Source of the DNA: Sphingobacterium sp. GVS05A
GTDB taxonomy: Bacteria; Bacteroidota; Bacteroidia; Sphingobacteriales; Sphingobacteriaceae
Length of the DNA stretch: 64,000 nt
Direction of reading: 5' to 3'
NCBI RefSeq assembly: GCF_019969845.1
Contig: NZ_JAHXYR010000007.1
Span: forward strand, 310,001-374,000
A model generated the notes under the pieces. It did not search any database and had not been told where the DNA came from. It was given only the letters and a program-made list of their open reading frames with translations. Positions 8,755 through 17,284 of this stretch are shown piece after piece (within the stretch, counting starts at the first letter, position 1; each line of letters starts with the position of its first letter). The position numbers and the translations under genes were made by a program.

Positions 8755-9155
8755 ATATAACAGGATTAATAGGGGAGCTGACCTTTAAATTTTCAAGATC
8801 GGGAGGAGCAGGGGGACAACACGTCAATAAGGTATCCTCCAAAGTTACCCTACAATGGAATGTGGAGCAGTCTGCAATTTTTTCGGCAGAAGAAAAGGCT
8901 GTGGTGGCTGAGAAGCTTTCGAATCGTATTAATAAAGAGGGAATATTGCAATTGGAATCGGATACGGACCGCTCACAGGTACGAAACAAAGAAATAGCCA
9001 TTGATCGTTTTCTTAACCTATTGAAAGATGCGCTAGTGCCCACCAAACCAAGAAAGAAAACCAAAATGCCTTATTCCAGTGTGCTGAAAAGATTAGATCG
9101 GAAGAAACAACAATCCCAATTGAAAGCTTCACGTAGACGAAGTTTTGAGGATTAA
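8751..9155 (+). CDS. arfB: Peptidyl-tRNA hydrolase ArfB-like (ribosome rescue)
   Basis: A 134-residue class-I release-factor-like protein with the catalytic GGQ in SGGAGGQHVNKVSSKV (about residues 17-32), no codon-recognition domain, and a lysine/arginine-rich C-terminal tail from about 100 on (KPRKKTKMP, LDRKKQQ, SRRRSF). This matches ArfB/YaeJ, whose tail enters the empty mRNA channel of stalled ribosomes so that GGQ can hydrolyse the peptidyl-tRNA. It overlaps the upstream DUF1003 gene by four bases. Confidence 0.9.
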   Translation: MNITGLIGELTFKFSRSGGAGGQHVNKVSSKVTLQWNVEQSAIFSAEEKAVVAEKLSNRINKEGILQLESDTDRSQVRNKEIAIDRFLNLLKDALVPTKPRKKTKMPYSSVLKRLDRKKQQSQLKASRRRSFED

Positions 9156-9209
9156 TTTGTTATAAAAAAGTATTTGGTTAAATTTTATTTATCTGATATT
9201 CAATATATT

Positions 9210-9261
9210 AATTATATAACTAAAGAAATAGTTGTAAAACTATTTCTTTAGTTATATAATT
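9210..9261. repeat. 24-bp perfect inverted repeat between arfB and the BlaI-like gene
   Basis: The arms 9210-9233 and 9238-9261 are perfect reverse complements with a 4-nt GTAA loop. The composition is AT-rich and without a GC clamp or a following T run, so a simple terminator is doubtful. It directly abuts the 9265-9280 palindrome and may be part of the control region of the downstream operon. Confidence 0.8.
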
Positions 9262-9264
9262 GTA

Positions 9265-9280
9265 TTGTAATCGATTACAA
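9265..9280. promoter_or_regulatory. Putative BlaI/MecI-type operator
   Basis: TTGTAATCGATTACAA is a perfect 16-bp palindrome containing TGTA and TACA half-sites, the recognition elements known for BlaI/MecI repressors. It lies 24 bases before the start of a BlaI-family gene, as expected for autorepression. The function is inferred from family knowledge and position. Confidence 0.65.
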
Positions 9281-9304
9281 CAGTACTGTTAATATTAAGG
9301 AGTT

Positions 9305-9673
9305 ATGGAAGATTTTAAAGAATTGACTAAAGCAGAAGAACAGATCATGCAGGAGCTTTGGGAAATGGGACGTGGTTTTGTCAAAGATATCATTGACCGA
9401 CTGCCTGAACCGAAGCCTGCTTATAATACAGTTTCAACGATAGTGCGTATTCTCGAAACCAAGGGTTTTGTGTCGCATGAATCTTTTGGTAAAAGCCATC
9501 AGTATTTACCGAAGATTTCAAAAGAGGAGTATAAAAAAGGAATCACTGGTAAGTTGTTGAATAATTATTTTGATAATTCTCCCAAAAGTATGCTTTCTTA
9601 TTTTCTGGAAGAGAATAAATTGGATGTTAAAGAATTAAACGATATTCTTTCGATCATCCAACGGAATAAATAA
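9305..9673 (+). CDS. BlaI/MecI/CopY family transcriptional repressor
   Basis: A 122-residue winged-helix protein. LTKAEEQIMQELWEMGRGFV leads into the recognition region PAYNTVSTIVRILETKGFVSHE (about residues 38-59), the hallmark of BlaI/MecI, then a dimerising C-terminal part. In the known systems this repressor is cleaved after signalling by a BlaR1/MecR1 sensor, and a BlaR1-like gene follows 29 bases downstream. The palindrome just upstream is its likely operator. The inducer is unknown and no beta-lactamase gene is adjacent. Confidence 0.92.
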   Translation: MEDFKELTKAEEQIMQELWEMGRGFVKDIIDRLPEPKPAYNTVSTIVRILETKGFVSHESFGKSHQYLPKISKEEYKKGITGKLLNNYFDNSPKSMLSYFLEENKLDVKELNDILSIIQRNK

Positions 9674-9702
9674 CAACAACCACCTCTTATAAACTTTTGA
9701 TT

Positions 9703-11742
9703 ATGATTTACTTATTGATTGTCAATGTTTCATTGATTATCAGCTTTGCGCTCTATAGGCTGATTTTTCGAAAACTTACCTTCTTTCAATGGAATCGCGT
9801 CTATTTGATCGGGATGATATTTTTCTCGCTCTTGGCACCAATCGGGATTTTTATTGAATTACCGAAAGCCGAGTTAATAGCGTATTCCATACCTATGGTG
9901 GATTTGAATGGATATATGGATATCGCCATCAGCAGCCCCAAGGAGCAGCCCATTTATTTGATAGACATCCTGGCCTATATGTATTGGCTAGGAGTTGCAA
10001 TAGCTTGTATATTTCTGCTGTTTCGGGTGATACAGTTGGTTCGCGCATTACGTCATGAACATGATTATCTAAGTTTTTCATTTTTCAATAAAATCATCAT
10101 TGGGGAGTCCATTAAAGACAGTAGTAGTATCGAGTCACATGAGCGTGTTCATGTCGGTCAGGGGCACTCTTATGATTTGCTTTTGATGGAGCTGTTGAAA
10201 ATTTTCAACTGGTTTAATCCGATTTTATATTTCTTTCAAAAGGAGTTAAAGTTCCAGCATGAATGTATTGCCGACGAAATCTGTTCGACAGACAAGGTGG
10301 CCTATGCCGAAATGCTGGTCGCTCATGCCCTAAAGGTAGATCATCTGCCACTGGCGCACGAGTTTTCTAATCATTCGTTTTTAAAGAAAAGAATTATGAT
10401 GTTATTTAAGAATAAGTCAGCGCGGAAAAAGCGTTTGTTATATGCCGCAGTATTACCGATGCTACTGGTTGTAGCAGGGTCTACACTGGTATTCAATACC
10501 ACGCGTGCAAAGGATATCGTCTCCGATGTAGAAAGTTCGATCAATCAGGTGGAGGTCACAGGAGTAAAAGATCTGGCCACAGACAGTGAAAGGCTAATTG
10601 TGGGGAATCAAGTGTCTGAATCGAAAGGGACCGCTTCAACTATACCTGCGCAACTTGAATTCGGGGGCAAGGCTACATTAGGCAGTAGCAGTGGTGATTT
10701 GATCCAATTTGATAGAATAAACTTTGGTACTGACACAATCTATTCAAAGCCAGAAGTTATTCCCGAACCAGTTGGTGGAATGCGTAAATTTATGACTTGG
10801 GTTTCCAACAACTATGATTATCCGAAAGCCGCATTGGAAAATGCAGTGAATGGTATTATTGAAATTTCATTTGTCGTGGAGCGGGATGGAAGCTTAACGG
10901 ATCTCAAAATCAAAAAAGAGTTGGGCTACGGTACCGGCGAAGCTGCATTGAAGTTAATGAGAAGTGCAGAGAAATGGAGTTCCGGAGTGCAAAATGGTAG
11001 AAAAGTTCGTGTTGCTTATACATTACCTATCCGTTTAAACTTGAGTCAGGGAGAAGATAAGCCAAACAAATCTGGTAAGGTATGGGCTGAACCAAAACTT
11101 GGTTATGAAGGGTTGAGAACTTGGTTTGCCAAAAATTTTAAAATGCCAAGAGCAATATCCAATAAAGATGCTGATCCAGTGATTGAGAGTTTTTTCATCA
11201 TTAATTCCGACGGCAGCATAAAGTCTCTAATAGTTGGTTCTGATCTCGGTCAAGAATTTCGTGACCGGGCAAGTAAATTGCTGTCACAGACTAAGTGGGA
11301 ACCCGGTTTAGAGAATGGTCGCCCCGTGGAATCAAAGGCAGCTTTTTATTTCAAATTTAAGTCAGACGGCGGCTATGTAAAAAATTATACCCGGGTGGAT
11401 GTGACTTCTGCACCTGTGGGGGGAATGCTGGCCCTGCGAGATTATGTCATAAAGAATTATAATCCAAATTCGACAGGTGAAGACGGGAACGTCGTTGTGC
11501 AGTTTGTCGTCCAAAAAAATGGACAACTGAATAATTTTAAAGTAATTAGTACTCCTAGTACGAAGGCGGGTGATGAGCTTGTTCGATTGTTGCAATTTGG
11601 AACAAAGTGGAAACCTGGTATTCTTGACGGTAGTCCAATTAAAAATCAATATGAACTGACGTTAAGGGTAATGAAGAGGAATGCAGATCTTTATAATGTT
11701 TATCGTTGGGAGGGTGTAAAGGTGCAAAAGATTAAATCATAG
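9703..11742 (+). CDS. BlaR1-like M56 metallopeptidase sensor with three TonB C-terminal domains
   Basis: A membrane sensor of 679 residues when started at ATG 9703; a TTG two codons earlier is less likely. The N-terminal half has several membrane helices and an M56 zinc protease site: HERVH at about residues 146-150 and the third-ligand region HECIADE at about 186-192. A further helix near 245-265 leads to the periplasm. Three successive TonB_C-like repeats of about 95 residues follow (about 353-450, 463-558, 570-665), the first and third opening with PVGGM. In this class the protease is thought to inactivate the BlaI partner encoded just upstream. There is no penicillin-binding sensor domain, so the signal is probably different from a beta-lactam. 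Confidence 0.88.
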   Translation: MIYLLIVNVSLIISFALYRLIFRKLTFFQWNRVYLIGMIFFSLLAPIGIFIELPKAELIAYSIPMVDLNGYMDIAISSPKEQPIYLIDILAYMYWLGVAIACIFLLFRVIQLVRALRHEHDYLSFSFFNKIIIGESIKDSSSIESHERVHVGQGHSYDLLLMELLKIFNWFNPILYFFQKELKFQHECIADEICSTDKVAYAEMLVAHALKVDHLPLAHEFSNHSFLKKRIMMLFKNKSARKKRLLYAAVLPMLLVVAGSTLVFNTTRAKDIVSDVESSINQVEVTGVKDLATDSERLIVGNQVSESKGTASTIPAQLEFGGKATLGSSSGDLIQFDRINFGTDTIYSKPEVIPEPVGGMRKFMTWVSNNYDYPKAALENAVNGIIEISFVVERDGSLTDLKIKKELGYGTGEAALKLMRSAEKWSSGVQNGRKVRVAYTLPIRLNLSQGEDKPNKSGKVWAEPKLGYEGLRTWFAKNFKMPRAISNKDADPVIESFFIINSDGSIKSLIVGSDLGQEFRDRASKLLSQTKWEPGLENGRPVESKAAFYFKFKSDGGYVKNYTRVDVTSAPVGGMLALRDYVIKNYNPNSTGEDGNVVVQFVVQKNGQLNNFKVISTPSTKAGDELVRLLQFGTKWKPGILDGSPIKNQYELTLRVMKRNADLYNVYRWEGVKVQKIKS

Positions 11743-11754
11743 GAGATCGATCGG

Positions 11755-12648
11755 ATGTTTAGAAAGAAGAGAACGTTACTTGTGTTGATTGTCCTGTCTC
11801 TGTGTTTTGTGCTATTGTCCTGCAAATCTTATCAGGTCGTACCTAATGGTTATACAGTGGAAGGGGATGAATATTTCATCAATATTGATAAGGAACTCGC
11901 TGTTTTTCTAGGAGATGATATTTTAAATGAAGAAAACTGGAATACTAATACCGGACCGATCAATGTAAGCAAGGTCAAGGCTGAATACACAAAAGTACTC
12001 AAGCATCTAAATTACCTGGATACAGCTTATAAGGCCTTATTTACTGGAAGCCTGAAAGGGAGGTATAACTATGATATGCTTGCTGTGATGAACAATTATC
12101 CGAATGTTAAAGGTCAGAAAAGTCATTTACTAGACTTGACCACTTTCCAACGAGAGGAAAACAAGGAGGGACGTTATTTCTACAGCATAGGTGAATTTAA
12201 AGGGAAGAAGTTATTGCACTTTGTCATTCCGTTCAATGATCGGCTTTGGCAGGAAAAGATGGTCAGTATGATCTTTTTACTTCCGGTTGATTTCAATGAT
12301 ATAGCCTGGGCGAAGGATATTGTGCAATCCAATGTCGCAATGTACCGGGACCGCTATGTTTTTACGCCGAGTCGGACTGAGATACAATGCCCTGATGATG
12401 GAAGTCGTTCACATCTGGACTATAAGATTCCTGAAGAGAAGATTAATAAAACCGGATATATGCTGATGAAAGCATACGGAAAGGTTAAAGGGAAGCGCAC
12501 ATTGGTAGTCTATCGGCTAATGAAACCAAATGATTTTTTTGGATCCTTCGTCGTTTGTAAAGGAGACTATGAAATTCTTTATACAACGCTGCAAGATAAA
12601 ATCGTCTGGCAGACCAAAATCAATACAGAGAAGGATGTGGTATTCTAA
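11755..12648 (+). CDS. Lipoprotein of unknown function in the BlaI/BlaR1-like operon
   Basis: A 297-residue protein with a basic start, a hydrophobic helix and the lipobox FVLLSCKS (Cys at about residue 23), so a predicted lipoprotein. I do not recognise the rest, which is soluble, mixed alpha/beta-looking and rich in aromatic residues and lysine, without obvious repeats or catalytic motifs. It begins 12 bases after the sensor gene and is probably its co-transcribed output or accessory. Confidence 0.75.
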   Translation: MFRKKRTLLVLIVLSLCFVLLSCKSYQVVPNGYTVEGDEYFINIDKELAVFLGDDILNEENWNTNTGPINVSKVKAEYTKVLKHLNYLDTAYKALFTGSLKGRYNYDMLAVMNNYPNVKGQKSHLLDLTTFQREENKEGRYFYSIGEFKGKKLLHFVIPFNDRLWQEKMVSMIFLLPVDFNDIAWAKDIVQSNVAMYRDRYVFTPSRTEIQCPDDGSRSHLDYKIPEEKINKTGYMLMKAYGKVKGKRTLVVYRLMKPNDFFGSFVVCKGDYEILYTTLQDKIVWQTKINTEKDVVF

Positions 12649-12673
12649 TTATTCTATTTTATGAAGAAGTATT

Positions 12674-12716
12674 AAAGCCTTGGACTAATAATCCAGGGCT
12701 TTTAATTTATTTTTTA
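12674..12716 (+). terminator. Terminator between the convergent lipoprotein gene and cbpM
   Basis: An 11-bp stem with one G-T pair (AAAGCCTTGGA with TCCAGGGCTTT, 12674-12684 and 12692-12702) encloses a 7-nt loop and is followed by a T-rich stretch up to 12715. The stop codon of the minus-strand cbpM gene (12685-12687) lies in the loop. Confidence 0.75.
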
Positions 12717-12975
12717 GCTGTAGAATTTCATGCTGAAGTTGCTCGACCTTATCCAATAGGTGATGGGCGACTTGAATTCCCTGTGGATTTACTTCCAGGT
12801 CATAATATAGATTTGAGAAACGCTCAAGTTTCTTGAGTTCATCTTCGTCGATGTATTGTTCTTCCTGCTGGATGACAATATGTATGAGTCCATATTCCTC
12901 CATGGTCTGTAGAAAAGTTGTTTCAACCTTTCTGGACTGGCAGAAGTCTATCACCTTTATGAGTGTCGTTTCCAT
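12685..12975 (-). CDS. cbpM: Chaperone modulator CbpM, MerR-like
   Basis: A 96-residue helical protein. The region MEEYGLIHIVIQQEEQYIDEDELKKLERFSNLYYDLEVNPQGIQ resembles the MerR/CbpM fold, and the C-terminal 35 residues form a coiled coil (LLDKVEQLQHEILQLKNKL). CbpM binds the J-domain of CbpA and inhibits it. The gene starts 4 bases after the cbpA stop, which supports the assignment. Confidence 0.82.
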   Translation of the reverse strand: METTLIKVIDFCQSRKVETTFLQTMEEYGLIHIVIQQEEQYIDEDELKKLERFSNLYYDLEVNPQGIQVAHHLLDKVEQLQHEILQLKNKLKALDY

Positions 12976-12979
12976 AATA

Positions 12980-13915
12980 TTATTGCTTTAAATCCTTCAA
13001 TTGTTGAAACAGCGCTTTTTCCTCGTCAGAAAGATTGCTGGGCATTTTGATATTTAGGCTAACGTAGAGATCTCCAAATTCACCTTCTTTCCGATAAATA
13101 GGAAAACCTTTGCCCTTGAGCCGCATTTTTGCTCCATTTTGACTTTCAGGTTTTATCTTTAATTTGATCTTACCCCCAAAGGTATCAAGGGTAGCCTCTC
13201 CGCCTAGAATCGCTGTATAGAGATCTACATCCAGTGAAGTATACAAATCATTTCCTTGACGCTTGAAATTTGCATCTGGCGTAATATTGATTGTAATGTA
13301 TAAATCTCCTTTTGGACCTCCATTGATCCCCTCACTACCGTATCCTTTTAATTTGATTTTCTGTCCATCCTCTACACCCGCATGGATTGTAATACGAATG
13401 CTTTTACCATTGATATTAAAGGTTTGTTGATGGGTTGTATAGGCCTGTTGGAGGCTTAAACTCAATTCGGCATTAAAGTCCTGCCCGCGAAAAGTACTTT
13501 GTCTACCACCGCCACGTCGGCTTCCAAACATCTGTTCGAAAAAATCCGAGAATTGGCCATCATCGAAATTTCCGGTATATTCCTGAGAACCGCCACTACC
13601 AGCAAATGGATTTCCTCCGGCACCAAAGGGATTGCCACCACCAGATTGGGATTGCCGGTATTGTTGCTGCGCTTTTTCATACTCCTCTCCATGCTGCCAA
13701 TGTTCGCCATATTGGTCGTATTTTTTGCGTTTCTCGGGATCGGACAATACCTCATTTGCTTCATTAATCTCCTGGAATCGCTGTTTAGCCTCATTATCAT
13801 TCGGGTTTACATCAGGATGGTATTTACGCGCTAATTTTCGATATGCTTTTTTGATATCATCGGCCGAAGCTGTTTTATCAATGCCAAGCACTTTATAGTA
13901 ATCTACAAAAGCCAT
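12980..13915 (-). CDS. cbpA: DnaJ-class co-chaperone CbpA
   Basis: An Hsp40 co-chaperone of 311 residues when started at ATG 13915 (MAFVDYYKVLGI); the frame is open 22 codons further upstream but lacks homology-like sequence. The J-domain occupies residues 1-70 with the DnaK-stimulating HPD in KLARKYHPDVNPND. A Gly/Ser/Phe-rich linker at about 95-150 follows, then two C-terminal substrate-binding beta domains. The zinc-finger cysteines of DnaJ are absent, which makes it CbpA type. It is co-transcribed with its modulator cbpM. Confidence 0.93.
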   Translation of the reverse strand: MAFVDYYKVLGIDKTASADDIKKAYRKLARKYHPDVNPNDNEAKQRFQEINEANEVLSDPEKRKKYDQYGEHWQHGEEYEKAQQQYRQSQSGGGNPFGAGGNPFAGSGGSQEYTGNFDDGQFSDFFEQMFGSRRGGGRQSTFRGQDFNAELSLSLQQAYTTHQQTFNINGKSIRITIHAGVEDGQKIKLKGYGSEGINGGPKGDLYITINITPDANFKRQGNDLYTSLDVDLYTAILGGEATLDTFGGKIKLKIKPESQNGAKMRLKGKGFPIYRKEGEFGDLYVSLNIKMPSNLSDEEKALFQQLKDLKQ

Positions 13916-13981
13916 ATGTATTTTGCTGTCTTGTAATAAATATAACAAATTTTTAAGCGCTTTGTTCTGCTTGTCAACCAA

Positions 13982-14023
13982 AAAAAAGAAGTCCCAGAGT
14001 TTGACATCTGGGACTTCTTTTTT
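13982..14023 (-). terminator. Terminator of the M28 peptidase gene
   Basis: The 17-bp perfect arms (13982-13998 and 14007-14023) have a GAAGTCCCAGA core flanked by A6/T6 runs and an 8-nt loop. It lies 17 bases beyond the peptidase stop and about 65 bases upstream of the cbpA start. Confidence 0.93.
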
Positions 14024-14040
14024 GCGATAAAGCTGATCTG

Positions 14041-15615
14041 TTATTCTTTATTACTATCAATAATTAATCGTCCATCTCTATTGGCAATCTGCCAGGCCGT
14101 GAAAAAGACCAACTTCTCCCGTTTGACCATTAATGGGAAATCAATTCTGTCATAGGTGTCCGCCGGTGTATGATAGTCCGGATGGAGGCCCGAAAAATAG
14201 AAGATGGATGGTATGCCTTTCTTTGCAAAGTTATAATGGTCTGACCGGTAATACAGACGCATTGGATCCTTTGGATTATCATACATATAATCTATTTCCA
14301 GTTTGGTGTTTTTTTCATTTTCATCTTTATTGATCTGATAAAGTTCAGAACTCAGTTTGTCTGAACCGATCGCATGGATATAGTCATGATTCCCTTTTAG
14401 ATGCTTATCATCTACACGGCCAATCATATCGATGTTGATACAGGCAACAGTATTTGCCAGTGGGAAAACTGGGTTTTCGGTATAGAATTTAGAACCTAGT
14501 AAGCCTTTTTCTTCAGCCGCATAGGTTATAAAAAGGATACTGCGTCTTGGGCCATTACCAGCGGCTTTTGCACGGGAAAAACTGCGGGCAAGTTCCAGCA
14601 CGGCGGTTGTTCCGGAGGCGTTGTCATCAGCACCAAAGAAGATATTTCCTTTGGAATCTTTGCCATCGTGATCGTAATGTCCACCAATGACAACAATTTC
14701 ATCTTTTTTGTCAGTTCCCTCCAGGTATCCCAGGATATTTGGGTCAGCTAAAGGTTTTGCATTTGTACCGAAGTCGGCCTTAAGATTGGTGTTAATCACA
14801 AAAGAATTAGCTTGTCCAGAACGGTTGATTTTGCCGACAACAGCGGCCAGATTTGTACGTGCAAGATTAAAGATATAATTCGCCGCATGATCCGTTATGT
14901 TGACGACTGGGATCATGGGTGACTTTTCGGGTGCAGGCTGATCTATAGCCAGGTTATAACGACCTTCTGTCGCGCGGTCTCCTGCCTCTTCAAGCAATTG
15001 GGATAGCTGGCTGTTGACAGCCAACACCAACTTTGGTTTCTTCTTGAGAATTTCCTTAATTTTCTTATTCCTGCTTGTCGACCAGTCAGATGGAGTCTTT
15101 TTCCCGGTGATCCATGAATTTCCCTTATCATCCGTAGGTTCACTTTCGTTCAATAACAGGACAACTTTATTGGTCAGGTCTAAGCCCGTGATATCGGAAT
15201 ACTTTGGATCATCAATTCCATAGCCAATGAATATTATTTCATTGCTTTCAAAGAGTTTCTCCTCGTTGTTTCCAATGACAAAAATATCCTTCCCATTTTG
15301 GAAAGGTCGGTCATTGATCGTAAATTGCTTGACCTTAAAACTATTATGAATAAGCTGTAGGGGCTGGAAATATGATCCATTGACGGGTGCTGAAAGTCCG
15401 TATTTTTTGAACTCATTTGCGATATAGTCCGCTGCCAACTGACCACCTTTCTGTCCTGTTCCTCTTCCTTCAAAGTCCACCGAAGCAAGCGTTCGTAGAT
15501 GTTTTTGTGTCGATTCTACAGTGATTTCATTCGCATATTTGGTGCTGACATCCTGTGCCTGAGCACAACTCACCACAGAAAACGCTACCCAAATCAGGTT
15601 ATGTATTTTCTTCAT
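14041..15615 (-). CDS. Secreted M28 family zinc peptidase
   Basis: A 524-residue exported aminopeptidase-like enzyme. A signal peptide (MKKIHNLIWVAFSVVSCAQAQ; a lipobox is possible at SVVSC) is followed by an inserted PA-like domain and then the M28 catalytic domain. Metal ligands are visible in order: His and Asp of VVIGGHYDHDG (about residue 312), Asp of FFGADDNASG, the catalytic/ligand Glu pair of YAAEEKGLLGS, Asp of INIDMIGR, and His of LHPDYHTPADTYD near the C-terminus. It probably trims peptides in the periplasm or outside the cell. It is a single-gene unit with its own terminator. Confidence 0.92.
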   Translation of the reverse strand: MKKIHNLIWVAFSVVSCAQAQDVSTKYANEITVESTQKHLRTLASVDFEGRGTGQKGGQLAADYIANEFKKYGLSAPVNGSYFQPLQLIHNSFKVKQFTINDRPFQNGKDIFVIGNNEEKLFESNEIIFIGYGIDDPKYSDITGLDLTNKVVLLLNESEPTDDKGNSWITGKKTPSDWSTSRNKKIKEILKKKPKLVLAVNSQLSQLLEEAGDRATEGRYNLAIDQPAPEKSPMIPVVNITDHAANYIFNLARTNLAAVVGKINRSGQANSFVINTNLKADFGTNAKPLADPNILGYLEGTDKKDEIVVIGGHYDHDGKDSKGNIFFGADDNASGTTAVLELARSFSRAKAAGNGPRRSILFITYAAEEKGLLGSKFYTENPVFPLANTVACINIDMIGRVDDKHLKGNHDYIHAIGSDKLSSELYQINKDENEKNTKLEIDYMYDNPKDPMRLYYRSDHYNFAKKGIPSIFYFSGLHPDYHTPADTYDRIDFPLMVKREKLVFFTAWQIANRDGRLIIDSNKE

Positions 15616-15887
15616 TTCGTATTTAGTATGTAGTATTGCGTATCGAGATCCTAATGCTGTAAGCTTGGTCGCTGCACTAAACGCAATACTTTGTTATCGT
15701 TTAAAATATTATGTATATCAGATAATCACAGGATAACAATTAACAACAGCCTATTATTATGTTCATAAAAATATGAAGTGATAACAATGCTAGCCTTGAC
15801 CACCTTAGATCAGTACACAATATAACTAAAAAAGCGGATGAAAAGTATATATTACCCTTCATCCGCTTCTTAAAATATGTTAATTTA
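15616..15887. other. Intergenic region between the M28 peptidase gene and rpiB
   Basis: This 272-bp gap holds the rpiB terminator (15828-15868) and, next to the peptidase start, a degenerate repeated leader. On the minus strand it reads CAATACTA, ATACTA and AATAC units within 15616-15655, similar to the repeat at 25749-25776. No consensus promoter box was found for the peptidase. Confidence 0.5.
15828..15868 (-). terminator. Terminator of tatC-rpiB
   Basis: An 11-bp perfect stem (AAGCGGATGAA 15832-15842 paired with 15858-15868) with a 15-nt loop is followed on the minus strand by a T run, 19 bases after the rpiB stop. Confidence 0.85.
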
Positions 15888-16334
15888 TTAACAGCTGCAA
15901 GCTATTTTATTGACACGATTGGCATGACGTCCACCTTCAAATTCGGTTGTCATAAAAGTTGATACGATCTTTTTAGCGAGATCAAGATCGATAAAACGGG
16001 CTGGGACGCATACCACATTGGCATCATTATGTTGACGTGCCAATGCCGAAATTTCTTCCAACCAACAGATTGCGGCACGGATATTTTGATGTTTATTGGC
16101 TGTGATCGCAACACCGTTGGCACTGCCACAGATCAATACACCGGCATCAGCATCTTTGTTCTCTACCGCCGATGCGACCGGATGTGCGAAATCTGGGTAA
16201 TCGACTGAATCTGGGGAGTTTGTTCCAAAGTCGGTTACTTCATAACCCAATTCATTTAAAAAGCTAACCAATGCTGTTTTGTATTCAAAACCTGCATGGT
16301 CACTTCCAATCGCAATTTTCTTTACGCTGCTCAT
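15888..16334 (-). CDS. rpiB: Ribose-5-phosphate isomerase B
   Basis: Interconverts ribose 5-phosphate and ribulose 5-phosphate in the pentose phosphate pathway. The 148-residue protein opens with KIAIGSDHAGFEYK and has the substrate loop DYPDFAHPVA, the active-site cysteine motif VLICGSANGVAITANK (usually CGSGIGMSIAANK; the loop is slightly changed) and HNDANVVCVPARFID. It starts 13 bases after tatC, so they share a transcript. Confidence 0.95.
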   Translation of the reverse strand: MSSVKKIAIGSDHAGFEYKTALVSFLNELGYEVTDFGTNSPDSVDYPDFAHPVASAVENKDADAGVLICGSANGVAITANKHQNIRAAICWLEEISALARQHNDANVVCVPARFIDLDLAKKIVSTFMTTEFEGGRHANRVNKIACSC

Positions 16335-16347
16335 TTCTATTGTTATT

Positions 16348-17208
16348 TTATTTTTCTTGTGCTAATTTTTTTCTTTTGACATCCGCGGAGACCATGATAC
16401 TTATTTCATACAATAAGAACATCGGCGCAGCAACGGTCAACATGGTGATAATATCTGCAGAAGGTGTAATTACGGCTGCAATAAGCAAAATAATTACTGT
16501 TGCATAACGACGGCTGGCACGCATAAATTCAGGTGTCATAATACCTATTTTAGACAGAATAAATACCATGATCGGCAGCAGGAATACAATCCCACAGCCT
16601 AATGTCAATGTCGCAATAGTAGATAGGTAGTTGTCTATCGTAATCTGGTTGACGATTTCATCACTTAAGGATACATTCGCTAGAAAGTTGATGGATAATG
16701 GTACAACAATATAGTATCCGAAAAGGGCGCCTAAAACAAATAATACTGTAGCGTAAAATACAAACCCACGGGCAGAGCGTCTTTCTACATCTGTCAATGC
16801 CGGTTTTACAAACAACCAAATTTCGAATAGAAGATAAGGGAAACCCATCATTAAAGCCATTAACAAGCAGGAGTTGATCTGGAGCATAAATTGCCCCGCC
16901 AATTCCGTATTGATAATATTAAAAGGTATCTTCTTGACACAGAAATCAGCTAAATTGAATACCTCAGCGGCTTTACACATCATACGATAGGTCCAAAAAT
17001 CCAGATTTTTTGGGCCCATGATAATATCTTTAAAGACAAAATCGTAGAATGTGAACGCGATACCTGCAAAGATACAGATTGCAATAGCTGAACGAACCAA
17101 ATGCCATCTTAAGACCTCAAGATGGTCAAAGAAAGACATCTCGGCTTCTATATTCTTCCCCTTATTTTTGATAGCTTGTATTAGATCTTTCGAATTTGGT
17201 GTACTCAT
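16348..17208 (-). CDS. tatC: Sec-independent protein translocase TatC
   Basis: TatC is the multispanning receptor of the twin-arginine export pathway. The 286-residue protein has MSFFDHLEVLRWHLVRS, the conserved N-terminal signature before helix 1, a long first periplasmic loop, LLFEIWLFVKPALTDVERR after helix 2 and the family FVLGALFGYYIVVPLSINFL segment, with six predicted helices overall. The Tat signal on the isomerase-like protein at 4077-5060 is a likely client. tatA is not in this window. Confidence 0.95.
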   Translation of the reverse strand: MSTPNSKDLIQAIKNKGKNIEAEMSFFDHLEVLRWHLVRSAIAICIFAGIAFTFYDFVFKDIIMGPKNLDFWTYRMMCKAAEVFNLADFCVKKIPFNIINTELAGQFMLQINSCLLMALMMGFPYLLFEIWLFVKPALTDVERRSARGFVFYATVLFVLGALFGYYIVVPLSINFLANVSLSDEIVNQITIDNYLSTIATLTLGCGIVFLLPIMVFILSKIGIMTPEFMRASRRYATVIILLIAAVITPSADIITMLTVAAPMFLLYEISIMVSADVKRKKLAQEK

Positions 17209-17225
17209 AAAAATTGTTTGGAAAC

Positions 17226-17261
17226 AAAAATACCATTCTTATTGTAAAGAATGGTATTTTT
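17226..17261 (-). terminator. Terminator after accC
   Basis: The 15-bp perfect arms (17226-17240 and 17247-17261) have a 6-nt loop and A5/T5 flanks, so the structure can work in both directions. It closes the lipid-synthesis operon 23 bases after the accC stop. Confidence 0.92.
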
Positions 17262-17284
17262 TATGTATGTAAAGATAATTTTAT

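Noticed and set aside
8035..9155. DUF1003-arfB pair as a toxin-antitoxin or defence unit.
   Set aside because: ArfB is a housekeeping rescue factor and DUF1003 proteins have no known toxin role. The four-base overlap alone is common in bacteria.
9210..9261. Long palindrome as a CRISPR repeat or attachment site.
   Set aside because: It occurs once, with no spacers, cas genes or integrase nearby.
17225..17232. TATTTTTG on the minus strand as a tatC promoter -7 box.
   Set aside because: It is part of the A/T flank of the accC terminator and has no -33 partner.
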